Below are positions 42,520 through 53,475 of a stretch of DNA of 64,000 bases, piece after piece. Each line of letters opens with the position of its first letter. Positions within the stretch are counted from its first letter, which is position 1. Origin of the DNA: Sporothrix humicola (lineage: Eukaryota > Ascomycota > Sordariomycetes > Ophiostomatales > Ophiostomataceae). Made by a program: the position numbers and the translations under genes. The stretch is from the NCBI GenBank assembly GCA_021396245.1, contig WNYE01000079.1, positions 1 to 64,000 on the forward strand. The letters run 5' to 3'. Below the pieces are notes generated by a model. The model did no database searches and had not been told where the DNA came from. It was given only the letters and a program-made list of their open reading frames with translations.

Positions 42520-45500
42520 TATGGCGGGCTTGTTGTAGGCAAGGCTGTATGTCGTTTATGTCGTTGTGCTGATCAGTCTCGTGCCAATGTCGAATCAATG
42601 TCAAGATGCAGCTGCAGGGAGCACAGCTTTGATGAGAGCTTTGACAGCTTGACAGCTTGAGAGCTCTGGATGCGCAATGCAAATGCACAAAATAAAAAAT
42701 AGAAAAGGATGGGAAGGAGGGAAAAGGTATTGGAAACGGAAACTCGTGGGGAAGAATCACACCCAAGGGCCCAGAGACACAACAGAAAATTAGCAAGGTC
42801 AATAAAACGGAATGCAGGGCAAAGGCGGGCCTGCACACAGGGACGGAGAAACAGAAAAACGTGCGGGATGGGAAGAAACACAAGAGAGGGACGAGAGACG
42901 GGAGAGGAAGACGAGAGCAGCGGCCCAGAAAGTGACAGATACTTTGACAGACGGCGGATCACTTCTATTTCTCTGTTCTCGACCTTTTGCCAAGACATGG
43001 GATAGGCCACTCTATTGTTGCAGCCGTTTTTCCCATGTGCCCGTTTGCGCCGCGAGAAGCGTATTTTATTTATATTTACAACATAAACCTGGGCGGACAC
43101 ACAAGTTTGGTTCCAGTTTGGTTGCTCCCACGAAAGACACGGGATCGTCTCCGGCAGGGCGGTGGAGAGCACGGATGGTTCACGCGTGGAGAGAGACAGG
43201 AAAGGAAACAGAAAAGGGAACAAAAAAGGAAACTAAAAAGAAAAGGAAACATGGCAGCCACCAGCCCATCGGTCATCGGTGTATCCCCTCCCGCAAGCCT
43301 CCCCATACGTCCCTCTCCAATTCGCTTCCTTCAACGCAGCCGGCCTCTTTTGTCTCGTTCAACGAGAACATCCCCATGCCAAGACGGAGAAATCGACACG
43401 AGAACAGCCTCCAGCCATGCTTTGCCAGCGATAAAGCGTACTTTTTGTGCTCCGCTAGTATGGGGTTGAGAGGATGATCTTGCCTCGGACACGGAGCAAA
43501 CAGCGCTAATGAGAGCGTCGATCTACGGAGCACTGGTTCTTATTCGGGGGGACATGGAAGACGTGGAGATATGGGGTTGTGGGATGGTGTGTGGAGTGAG
43601 ATATCTTCTGTCCTGCGGCGGCGTCACTCCGGACAAAAGTTTCCTTTTACTTTTTACGCCGTGGAAGGTGAGACCCAGTAAAGGCGATGTCCATAAGTCC
43701 ATAAAAAAACATTTCAGTAATAAAATAATAAAAGTAAATAATAAATAATAAAATGGTTCAATGGAAGCAGCTCATTAGAAAAGGTTAAAACCTGGGACGG
43801 ATAACCTAAATTGCCCAACAAGGAAAGTTGGAGGCAGAAGATGAAAAAAGGCAATGATCATCCATCGTATTCAGCCTGAAGCGGGAGATGGAGAACTCAC
43901 GAGGCGGAAGAGGGGAAGCACAGGTCGCAAAGACAGTCATAACGTCGTGTACTGGTAGAGACTGCCAAAATGTACAAGTATTTCTCCATGTTCAAACGCC
44001 ACAAAAAAAAGCATGGCGATGCAGGTATGTTGGTTGTACCAAAGAGGGGAAAGACAAGGCGAGGGACTAAGAACGACGACAACGTTGCGACCCTGCATCT
44101 CGCATTTGAAGCCTCTGAAAGCTGGGCATTTACATGATATTTCTTGACTGTCTTTACAGTTACGGAGTACGGGCAAGCCAAATCTTGGAGATGACAGGAT
44201 TGGATAATATCGAGACTTCAGAAGTGAGGGGATAAGAGAGATGGGCAGGGTGCAACCACGGTTTCGAGTCGTTCTTTGGTTCTTTGGCACTTTCGTTCTT
44301 TCGTGCATTCTTGCTGATCGATGCTTACCCCAAAGACGCAAGTACAGCCTACTTTCCCTTGTTTCCTGTCTGATCTCTGGGTTGTGGCTAGCAAGTGCAA
44401 CATCACACGGCCTAGGATGGTTACCTCAACCCTTGATCGTCGCCACATGGCCTGCCGGCGGAGATGGAGATGGGCCGGATGGGGTTGGACAGAAAGAGGG
44501 GAAGAGAGACAAGAGAAGACAGTAAAAACGATGTACTCGGTAGAAGTGGCTAAGAAAGAGAAGCAACAACAAAATGTCGCAGGAGAGATGTGAGAGGCGG
44601 AGAAAATAATGAAGTACGCTGGTAGATACGTCGAGAAACGACGCGCCAGAAACAGAGCCCAACACCGGTGATGACCAAGACGGCAGCCCGTTGGTACTTT
44701 ATATGTTGCTTCGAAAAGACGTCGGAAAGGAGAGGGGAAGAACCAAGTCAGACCTGATCGCGAGAATCACCATCACTGCTCGTTTCCTTCTTTCTGACCC
44801 TTCATTCGGCTGCTCTTTCGGGTGAATGCACAACGAATAAGAGCACAGCTCGCGGCTGATATGAGTAAACGAAACGCTGCAGCATCGACAAACGAAGAAC
44901 GGGTGAGGGGGGGAATCGATCCTCGACTGTCACCGTAGCCAGGGTTGTGGGGTCTTTCCTTTTGCAAGGCAACTCAACTGCATCAACTCGAGTCGAGTCG
45001 AGCCTGCCGTGTCTCTCGTTTACGGGTTGCTCCTGCCGCCCTTGACCTGCGCGCGTCCCGTCGCATGCGTTCGCCCGAGAGTTGCTCCTGCCGTGTGTGT
45101 ACACAGCTTTAATTGTGTGCAATGAGCCCGAAAAAAAAGGAAGGAAACAACTTGACGGGGCAGCAGTCAAAACTTCGCAGACAGCGCATCGATATTACAC
45201 CAAACATAAACAGCCATCAACAGACGTCGTCGTCTGCCTGTCGTCTCATCTCACAGTTCGTCATCGCATCGCCGTCAGCAATCGACTTTGGGCCTAGCTC
45301 CGCTGTAAATGCCGGCGCATCGTTGCAAGGAGGAGACTCAATTGACAAGAAAAGAAAAAACAAGCATAACGGAAGGCGGCAACGCCACAAAAGCCAACCC
45401 TGTTTGGGGGAAGGTGCCCGCCTGTGTTTCTTGCCCAGCACGCCCAGCACGCCCAGATGTCGTAAAATGCCCAGAGTGTGCAAAACGCCCAGAAAAGCAC

Positions 45501-45773
45501 TTACTGTGAGTCGCAATGGAGCCTGCTGCCGCCTGTAGGCCTCGGCATAACCAAGGCTTTTGCAAAAGAGTGGAGTGATGCCCAGACACTGGGCAGGCAC
45601 GGTTTTCGGTCCGTCGACCGCGACTTTTTCCAGCATTCTTTCTCCAGCTCCTCTTATTTTCGTCTTATTTTTCTCGTCTCCCATTTTGTTCTCCAGTTCT
45701 TGCCCACATTGGTGCTGTCCAGAGGCGCTCCCACCACGATCTGGTCAAATCGCTTCTCCGCTTCCAGAAAAAG
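42520..45773. other. 3.3-kb gene-poor stretch before the tRNA-His pair
   Basis: No coding frame with bias or a domain. The first 450 nt are the purine-rich promoter of the MFS transporter. A TACGGAGTAC motif is at 44161-44170, and an imperfect tandem CCCAGCACG repeat lies at about 45431-45450. The rest appears featureless. Confidence 0.55.
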
Positions 45774-45845
45774 GGGGTTATAGTATAGTGGCTAGTACAC
45801 CTCGTTGTGGCCGAGGAGACCCGTGTTCGATTCACGGTAACCCCA
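45774..45845 (+). tRNA. tRNA-His(GTG), copy 1
   Basis: Complete cloverleaf: acceptor GGGGTTA/TAACCCC, anticodon stem CTCG/CGAG with loop TTGTGGC (anticodon GTG), T arm CCGTG-TTCGATT-CACGG and discriminator A at 45845. No intron. The base at -1 (45773) is G by chance; eukaryotes normally add G-1 after transcription. A T-rich pol III terminator candidate begins about 40 nt downstream. It is the left member of a convergent pair. Confidence 0.97.
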
Positions 45846-46142
45846 ATGGTGGTTATATGTCCCTGGCGAGAAATGAGATGTGATCAAGATTTTCTTTTTG
45901 TTGTTTGTTTGGAGGTTGTAGCCTGGATTTTTTTTTTCTTTCTTTTAAACATAAACGGTTAGATCTTCTATTCTTTTTTTTTCCACCTTTTTACCGAGGG
46001 ACAGTCACTTTTAATATTTATTTAAAATCGATAAAAAAAAATAAAGAAAAAAAGGGATAAAGGAGAGTCTTGTGAAGCCCAAGAATACAAAATAAAAAGA
46101 AAAAAAGAAAAATAAAGCCGTGACAGCTTGATTGGATTCCGT
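45846..46142. other. spacer between convergent tRNA-His genes
   Basis: 297 bp of AT-rich DNA with T runs on both strands (for example 45926-45947 and the A-rich run 46032-46052), serving as probable pol III terminators for both tRNAs. No other feature was seen. Confidence 0.7.
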
Positions 46143-46214
46143 TGGGGTTACCGTGAATCGAACACGGGTCTCCTCGGCCACAACGAGGTGTACTCACCAC
46201 TATACTATAACCCC
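46143..46214 (-). tRNA. tRNA-His(GTG), copy 2
   Basis: On the minus strand this is identical to copy 1 at 70 of 72 positions; the two differences lie in the D loop (CT in copy 1, TG here). All stems pair and the anticodon is GTG. The upstream base at 46215 gives A at position -1. The pair forms a large inverted repeat with a 297-bp spacer, indicating a local inverted duplication. Confidence 0.97.
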
Positions 46215-46632
46215 TTTTCAGGGGTCAGAATCCATCTTGGGGTGGTCGCCCCCTAAGCCAGCTTAAGAAGGGAGCCCATATTTCCACCTTTCAACCAATC
46301 AAATGCTTGTATTTGCTGACATCGCACACCTCCACCATGGGGTGACTAAGTTGTCTTGGAACCTCCAACGTCCTTTGCAGCTTCCTACACACCTACATGT
46401 CGTCCTTTTTATTTACCAGTCACCATTTTCACCGCTGCTATCATGGATATTTTCCTAATTTTGTGATTTAGGTAGCAACCCGTAACAGAATCTAGGGTAT
46501 ATATGAGAAACAATCAAATAAGAAATCAAAATAAAATAACACTCGACAACCAAGCCTTTCCATGCGTCCATCTCCCGGTAATCAACAACTGCCTATCTTG
46601 GTCTGTTATGACCGAATAATTTTTGTGGTGCG
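46215..46632. other. spacer between tRNA-His copy 2 and the deaminase pseudogene
   Basis: 418 bp, AT-rich in its right half. It contains the upstream region of tRNA copy 2 and the 3' flank of the deaminase gene. Nothing further was recognised. Confidence 0.6.
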
Positions 46633-48115
46633 TTACTCAACTACCTCTGCGCGCCCCTGATACTTTTTCAGGATACTTTCAAAGTTCTGAGTCACAGGGC
46701 TCGGCATGCTTTCTCGACGGTGAGCAAAGCGCCCGTTGTTTCCATCTAGCTTCCCAGTAATAATGTCAACAGATTTGACCATATCCTCCACGTCCTCGCG
46801 TAGCTTCTTCTGGTGAACGTCACTCATGTTTCTCGTTTCTGGAATACTCTAATGTGGGTAGAGACGGTTATGGGCCTGCGAGGTCTGGTACTTGCCTTGT
46901 GCCTTCAGAAACTGGTCGCAAAGAAAGCAAGCCGCCTTGTTACAGCCAATGAAGCGAGGACGTGGAAATTCGTTGTCTGTTTTTCCAAGGCCACCTCCTC
47001 TCTCTGCCTCAAGGTGCATGGCCAGTCGAATTTCGGCATGCGCAAAATGTTCGTAGGAGTAAAGAGGACGCTTCGGTGCGTATTTCTTTCTCCTGTCCTC
47101 ATTCACATTGACAACTTTGTTCCCCCCCTTCGAGAACAAGCCCGGATACTCCAAGGCCATTTTCATCAAATAAATACACCCCGTCTTGTATCTGGCCAGC
47201 TGGCGGATGCTGTGGATAACTTTTAGGAACGGCATGTGCGGGAACCGGTGATCCTTGGGCAAGCCCTCGCTGATCGTGTTCTCCACGATGTCAAGGAGAA
47301 AAATGTCGGCTGTTGAGTCTCTCTTGAGGACCAAGGACACCATTTTTGCACAAGCCTCGACAATATCTTGGAGTATTTTGAGAGGAAAGGAGCGAGTGGT
47401 TCCATGCGATAGAAGATGGCCCATGAGTATGTCTGCATGGACGTCGAGCAACTCGGACGCCGAGTTGTCTCTACTGACACGCCACCGTCCGAACGTCATA
47501 ATCATATCAGATACCAATCCGCCATTCTCCAGGTACTTAGCTCTCTCGTAAAGACGCTCTTCGATTCGGCCTCGGCAATGGTCAACAACCAGTGGGAATA
47601 TTGTCTCGCAAAATTCGTCAATATCGTCGTTGGTATCTGCGCCAGGGTCAACTATTTGATTTTGTCAATAAAACGCACATCGACCACAATTGCCCTTCGC
47701 CAACAATACAAGGCAGAGCGTTTGAAATAATTAACGTACAGAACTTCTCCGCGAGATCTGCCATGTCATTTAAAAGATTCTTGAACATCTGGATCGTAGC
47801 AGTTGGCGGATCTTTGTTTCCAGAGACAAAAACATCAACCGTGTGGAACTGTCTAGTCAAGTCGTGGTGCTGCTGCAGTGCTACGGCCATGACAAACTGG
47901 CCACCCTTATTCCGTGCCGCAAAATATGCCAAAGTGTCAGCAGCGCGCCGCTCGTCCACCTTGGAAATGGCATATTTGTCCGAGGTGTCTTCACAGAGCC
48001 CTCCCTCGGCACTGCAACGGAATTCTATCGGTTCGGGGCAGCATCTCAGGATACGGTCGACAGCCTCCCGAAATTTAGTGAGAAATGTAGCCTTAGCCCC
48101 CCAAAGGTTGAACAT
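46633..48115 (-). pseudogene. OTT_1508-like deaminase-fold protein with in-frame stop
   Basis: Minus-strand exons are 48115-47740 and 47651-46633, joined in phase across an 88-bp intron with a GTACGT donor. Without interruption it would be about 464 codons, but TAG at 46851-46849 ends the frame after 392 residues; the same frame continues for 71 more codons. The C-terminal half carries the zinc-dependent deaminase signature of the OTT_1508-like family, which is common in fungi and unassigned in function: HAEIRLAMHLE (His and proton-shuttling Glu) and GCNKAACFLC (CxxC). The stop falls in LYPH-stop-SIPE, where as I recall relatives have a Trp. Catalytic motifs precede the stop, so a truncated protein might still fold. 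Codon use is much less C/G-ending than in neighbours, suggesting relaxed selection or a different origin. Skipping the stop with the nearest GT-AG intron would shift the frame. Confidence 0.72.
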
Positions 48116-48736
48116 GATTCTTTTTGTTTGCGAGGGAAAGAAAGAACGGTGGTCGGTATATGGCGATGAAGAATAAGCCGTGGTGGTGTTTTGGTGTTTT
48201 CGCGTGATCCGAAGCTCCAGATATGTTGTGAAATGGCAATGTGTGTAATATTTACTTTCACTACAACAACATAGATACTCTCCATTATATATAAATATGT
48301 CAACATCATGAACTTGTCTTGAAATGTAGATAATGAGGTCGTCGCCTCTCCGCCAGTAAACAGTTGAAGCATGCCCATTGTGACAGCAAAAAGGCGGCCA
48401 ACACAGAAGCTGAATTCATAGCTTGACTATTACTCCAATCCCATGATGGTCTTCATTGTCTCAGGATTTTATCTCGCCGCTCTTTTACAATTTGAAAATA
48501 AAGGCAAGCATAATAACCATGAAGGCTGTTGAGCGACAGCATTTTGACCGTACTTGTAACAAGCGGACCGCCTTGTTGAGGCATCGTCGTCTTTCTATTG
48601 TCTGTCTCTTGTTACACAAGGCGCCAAGGGTTACTAAAGTATTATTAGACGAAAAAAACTGTCATTTTATTTTATTTCTTGTACAACCCCGAAGAACTTT
48701 GTGATGAAATTTTAAAGGCACGTTAAAAAGTTGTAC

Positions 48737-48757
48737 AAAAAAAAAAAAAAAAAAAAA
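48737..48757. repeat. A21 homopolymer
   Basis: Twenty-one consecutive A in intergenic DNA. No associated element was identified. Confidence 0.9.
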
Positions 48758-49215
48758 TTAGAAAACCCAAAACGAGGTCGCACTGAGTGTAGTCTTTCGA
48801 CAGCTTCACTGGCGCTGCCATTCTTCCACCGCTATTTTTGTTTAATATCATTGTGTCTGAAACAAAGGCAGATGTGAGAATAAGATGTTTTCTTTTAGGC
48901 CACGGAATCACAGGAAAAGGAAAAGAAGTTTTTTGAATTGTATTGCCAAAGAGTGAAAAGCCCACACCGTCCACACGCCACAACCGCCCACCTTGTCACT
49001 ACTGTCACATCTCAAATCTGCTTCCGTCCGTACAAAGAGCGGTATCTTTATTATGGCTTGTCCACGCGCGGCTGCCCTGTCTATTGAGAGATGCGGTAGA
49101 AATACTGCCCACGTCGATACCCACGAAACCAGCATGTGCTAGTGTCGGCACGGCGGTCAGGGAAGGAAGTATCGTGGCAAGCACGCTCGGTCCACACGGA
49201 CGGAGGAGAGGGCAG

Positions 49216-49260
49216 TCGCTCCTTCCTTGTTGAACATGCTTCGCTCTTTCCTTGTTGAAC
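49216..49260 (+). repeat. 25-bp tandem duplication in the CFEM promoter
   Basis: Unit 49216-49240 is repeated directly at 49241-49260; the first 20 bases match with one C/T difference, and the core TTCCTTGTTGAAC is identical. It lies 200-245 nt upstream of the CFEM start. Confidence 0.8.
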
Positions 49261-49461
49261 TTTGAAGAATTTTTCATGGCAAGGGCACAGGTATAAAATT
49301 TGTGTGCGCTGTCCGAAAAATCCAATTCTCTTCCATCCTCCTTCCACAATACTTTTTCTCTGAATATCACATTCTGCTCTCTCAGACAAAAAGCCTCCGC
49401 CATTTCAGACATCAAGTCATTGAAATTTTCCGATCAATACAAACACTCTATCACATTCACA

Positions 49462-50066
49462 ATGCAGTTCTCCCCTGCTATTGCTGTTGCCATCCTGGCC
49501 GCCATTCCGGCCGCTCTTGGCTGCTCTGGGCACAGCTCCTCGACCACTACATTCGTCTACGGCCAGTCCACGACCAGCACTCTAGGCTACGGCCAGTCCG
49601 CCACCCCGACGCAGACCAGCATCAGCAGCGTCTCCAGCTCGTCCTCTGGCTCGTCCTCTGGCTCGTCCACGACCAGCTCCTCGCCCGCCTCTACCACCAC
49701 TCCGGGCACCTCCACCACCACTGGCTCTACTACCAGCTACGACATGAATGAGAGCACTTCTGCCTGCCCCGTGGCCACCAATCTACCCTCCTGCGCCGTA
49801 AGTTTATATATGTGGCCTTCGCTTAAGACAAGCCTCTACTAACACCCTTTCTACCCTTCATCTAGACTGCTTGCATCCACGCGGCTGCCATTGTCATCGG
49901 CTGTGCCCAGCAGGAGGACATGCACCACTGCCAGTGCGTCCACTTTGATGACCTCAGCGACGAGGCTGCTCCCTGCATCATCGACTCCTGCGGCACGGAT
50001 AAGGCCATGGAGGCCAAGTCTGTTGGCCAGGCCATTTGCTCTGCCTGCGAGGGTGTCTACGCTTAA
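49462..50066 (+). CDS. secreted CFEM-domain protein with N-terminal Ser/Thr stalk
   Basis: Exons 49462-49797 and 49866-50066 (phase 0) encode 178 residues. A signal peptide (1-20, MQFSPAIAVAILAAIPAALG) is followed by a Ser/Thr-rich, probably heavily O-glycosylated region (22-100) with two YGQS repeats. The CFEM-like domain comes last, with cysteines at 111, 115, 125, 134, 136, 149, 154 and 170 spaced as in the family, plus Cys102 and Cys173. Asp130, four residues before the CxC, is a candidate for the haem-binding Asp of CFEM proteins, though the usual offset is three. In most CFEM proteins the domain follows the signal peptide and the Ser/Thr region and GPI signal come last; here the order is reversed and no GPI signal is seen. 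Roles in iron capture or host interaction are known for the family but unproven here. Confidence 0.87.
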
Positions 50067-51326
50067 AGTATGCGACCAAAAGCAATACAACTAACAAAAA
50101 CAAACAAACAAACAAAAAATGGTGAAGAGGCCTAGGGATGTCGAACCTATGACGACTGTACAGGCACCTGCCCCAACGCTACTTAGTGCATAGGGGGCGA
50201 GGACCTCTGCAATCGGTCGACTCAGTTCGTGTCACATTGTCATGTGGTTGTTGTGTCTAGAGGAGATCCCATGTTGTCTTGTCCACGTGGTTAATAATTC
50301 AGTCTTTTACATTCTGTTGTCAAGTTTAGGGTGGCAGTATGTTGAAGGTCAATGATCAAATTTGAAGTCAAGTCTTTAATTTTCATAGGAAAACAAAATT
50401 CCATTTAAGAAACTAGAAAATAAACTAAAAACAACAGCTGCAACGGATACAGACGAGAAGTAGTGTTGTAAACAGATACACGCATTTCGTGCCGTTTTTT
50501 CGCGCACCAACGCCAAAGACATGTTAGGAAAACTTTTGAGCACCCACCTAAATCTCTATCCAGAGGACAGAAACGTAGGGCAGAGCTGGAAAAGAAGACA
50601 AGAATAAAACAAGTAACGAAGCAAACATTTGACAAAGGAGAAATAGTGTACAGGCAGCTATAAGATAATAGAAAAAGAGTGCAGAACATGCTTTCGTCTC
50701 CTGTCTTTAGTTCACAGGACGAGGTATTTCAGAAAGAAAATCCTTCCGGCCCACAGAAATCCACTGAGGTCTCGTAGGGTCGCCTCTTGTAGTGTGCCCG
50801 TAAAGACAAGGCTCTCGAAAGAAAGCAAAATAAAAGACAATACACGAGAAATCAGAAGCATTGCTCATTAATTCGTGGTGTCTAGCCAGCCTCGTAAAAC
50901 ATCCGGAAACTCTGGTTTCCGGATACTTGCCACAATGTTCCCGATAGTGATAAGTCGGAGGCAGTCTATTTGTCGCTTTTTTCTATCCAGATAGATGAAA
51001 TAAGGAAAGACAAAAAGAATGTTGGAAGTGAGGGGGAGGAACGAAAGACCAGACTCGCAAGATCCGATGGGTCGAATCTGAATACGTCTAGTTGTCGTCG
51101 GCATTAGGCGGAGGTCGGTAGAATAAAAATAGTTGATAGAAGACAGCATGGGGAAAAGCAAAAGGGCGTATCATTTGGTGAAGGATGTGCTCCAAGTTTG
51201 TCGGTGTTCTAATCGAGTCGTGGTATCGAGATCATAGAAATTTGCAAAACGTTATATCGAAAGGATAAAGAACAGAACAGGTCGGACAGGTCACGTCGTC
51301 ATCTAGATCCAGCTAGACTCTCTGTC
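50067..51326. other. convergent 3' intergenic region of 1.26 kb
   Basis: AAAC tandem repeats (50095-50117) follow the CFEM stop codon. A weak tRNA-like fold at 50126-50208 was examined and rejected. The rest has no coding bias. It is long for a convergent spacer in this window. Confidence 0.55.
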
Positions 51327-53475
51327 CTACAAAAAGACATTGTTAAGGTCCGAGATGCTTCGTGGCCGCTTGTGGTTCGAAATGGCGTCGCCCATGGAGC
51401 TGGAGGCTTTGCGCTTCTGCCCGGGGGAATCTTGAGGGCTCTGGACGTTGAAGTCGGCGCCAAAGCCGCTCACGCTCTGGCGGTGCTTGGGTCGTCGCGG
51501 CGGCGTGATCGGTGTCGCGACTGCCTCGAGGCTGCCGTTCTTGATGCCGCGCAGAGTGCCTAGTGTGTATGGGGTCGCAAAGGCAAGCGAGTCTGCGGTG
51601 GCCTTGTTGCTGTAGATCAGCTGCTGGTTGATCTGGTTGCGACGGAACGCACTGACAAAGTCCGAGTTTCTGTCAAAGTGCGCAAGCAGAGAAGGCATGG
51701 CTTCTTCGTCTCCATCGTTGTTGTCATTGTCCTCGGCCTCGTCGTCGGCACCAATGGAGCTGCTGGCAGCCACAGACGGGCGGCGACTGGGAGGCGGGCC
51801 CATGGGCGTTGCCTGCGGCGTCACATCGCTAGCCCCGTCAGGCAGAACACTGTCAAAATCGAAAAAGACATCGTCGCTAGGCGGCGGTGCCGGCACTGAC
51901 AAGTCAAACAGCTCATCTACCGGGTCGACAGCATTTTCAGCATCAACCACGTTACGGTCGAACTGGATGAAGTCCTCGATGCGGAGATTCGACTCGCCAT
52001 CATCATCCATGTATTCGCCAGAGAAGTCACTATCTTCGGCCCCGACCAATAGATCCGAGCTGAGGTTCGGGAAAAAGGCCTCCACGTTGCGGATGTTGCT
52101 GAGCTGCATGTAGTCGCCAAATGTGTTGGCAGAAAGCATGGCATTCATCATGACAGATGAGTCGTTCAACATTGGGGGAGATTGGAGCAGATCAATGTTG
52201 TCGAATGTCATCTGTGTTGAGCCGAAGAGAGGATCCAAGGTGTTTGCTGGCGGCATCGGTGAAGGTGATGGCGGCGGCGCTGCGGGGGCCTTCTCAGGGG
52301 TGTAGATGACCATCTTGCCCGTTTTGGGGTGGACAAAGGCAACGGGCCGTCTTCTGCGAGTCGGGGTCAAAAAGTAGCGTCTGACACGCGGCCCGCCCGG
52401 CTGGTGTGGCACCTCCGAATCTGAGTCGGACTCGGATGAGTCCTCGTCGCTGTCGTAAGTCATGGAGCCGCGGGACAGCCTCCGCCGGAACGGAATGTGC
52501 TGAGGGACTTCCTCGTCGGTGGTGTCACCGTCGGCTGAGACGGCTGTGTTAGCACAAAAAGAGACAAAGAGAAAAAGCGCAACATCTGCAAGAGTTGCGA
52601 CAGATAAAAGACCAGGGTACAACGTGGCGCCCTGTCGGATCAAACTCACAATCATAACCGTCGTCCGACTCTTCGCCACCTCCTCCATTGCCGTCCTTCT
52701 TGTCCTCCTCGTCATTGAGGGCTTCGGGGAAAATATCCGCATTTGGGTCAGGCAGCTCGGCAGCCAGCAGATCTGCGTCCGAGAAATGGAGCAGAGGCTC
52801 TTGATTGAAGCCGTAGCTGGAGCTGTAGTCCCAGAAGGATGAGCTCACAGATGAGTCTGAATCGTCCTCAATCTCGCGCCGAAAGCCAGGGTTAAGCGAG
52901 TTCTGGTCAACGAAAATGTCGGGGAAGAATTGGCTGTCGCGGACAGATGCCTCGCTGGTGGTCGAGTCGCTGTCGCTGTCGGGAACGCCGGCAAAGCGTA
53001 CCTGGCGCTTTGCGGCAGGCACCCGACCGCCAGCCTGGTTGGCATCGGACTCGGAGACGCCGTTCCAGCTAGCACTGTCGTCGACCAAGTTGGCCTTGCC
53101 AGTCAATGTGCTGTCAGCGTCCTCGCCAATGAACTCGGAAAAGTCGGCGTCGTCGAGCTCCTCGAGCTCCTCGTCGTCATCGTCGTCGTCGTCGTCGCTA
53201 CCGGCGTTGTTGGCCTCCTCCTCATCGGCGTCTTCTTCTTCGTTCTGCGAGGGGGGCCGGGGAGAAACAGTGCGACGGGCTTTGGTCGCAGCCTGGATAA
53301 TGTGCTTCTCCTCGGCCGCATACACATCCTCCTCGTCGTCGTCTTCGGAGTCGCTAACTTCGCCGAGTGCGGAATAACCGCCGTCCGAGGAGAGGTCGAG
53401 GGAGGAGGAAACGTCCGAGTCGCGGCGGCGCTTGGGCTTGGTGGCCGCAGCCTTGCGGCGAATGTTTCGGGCCAT
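51327..53475 (-). CDS. acidic Ser/Asp-rich nuclear protein, possibly CRF1/IFH1-like
   Basis: Exons 53475-52650 and 52534-51327 encode 677 residues; the 115-bp intron uses GTGAGT and the CTCAG acceptor 3' of a GCTAAC branch (an earlier ACAG acceptor keeps the same frame and would add two residues). The N-terminus is a basic nuclear-localisation-like block (NIRRKAAATKPKRRR), followed by acidic tracts, one of nine consecutive Asp, and many Ser-Asp pairs that suit casein kinase II. A conserved-looking core reads RRYFLTPTRRRRPVAFVHPKTGKMVIYTP at about residues 320-350 (its first 17 residues are basic and aromatic). The C-terminus has PITPPRRPKHR and KRPRS basic patches. This arrangement suggests a transcriptional co-regulator of the CRF1/IFH1 kind (ribosomal-protein gene control), but I hold that identity only weakly. 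Confidence 0.8.

Larger units (their letters stand above)
48116..49461. other. divergent intergenic region before the CFEM gene
   Basis: 1.3 kb. It includes an A21 run (48737-48757) and a 25-bp imperfect tandem duplication (listed separately). The last 150 nt are pyrimidine-rich leader for the CFEM gene. No other gene was seen. Confidence 0.6.

Noticed and set aside
42962..43005. Resemblance to the 5' end of U2 snRNA (TTCTCGACCTTTTG followed by CAAGA).
   Set aside because: Similarity stops after about 20 nt with several mismatches, and the U2 branch-pairing region and downstream stems are missing.
46849..46891. An intron that would remove the in-frame TAG of the deaminase gene (GTACCAG to CATTAG, 43 nt).
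   Set aside because: It is too short for this genome, removes conserved residues, and its length is not a multiple of three, so the frame would soon meet another stop.
50126..50208. tRNA-like fold on the minus strand: AGAGGTC pairs with GGCCTCT and a GGTTCGA-like B box is present.
   Set aside because: The T stem does not close properly, no D arm or anticodon stem can be drawn, and the A box is absent. At most a decayed tRNA relic.
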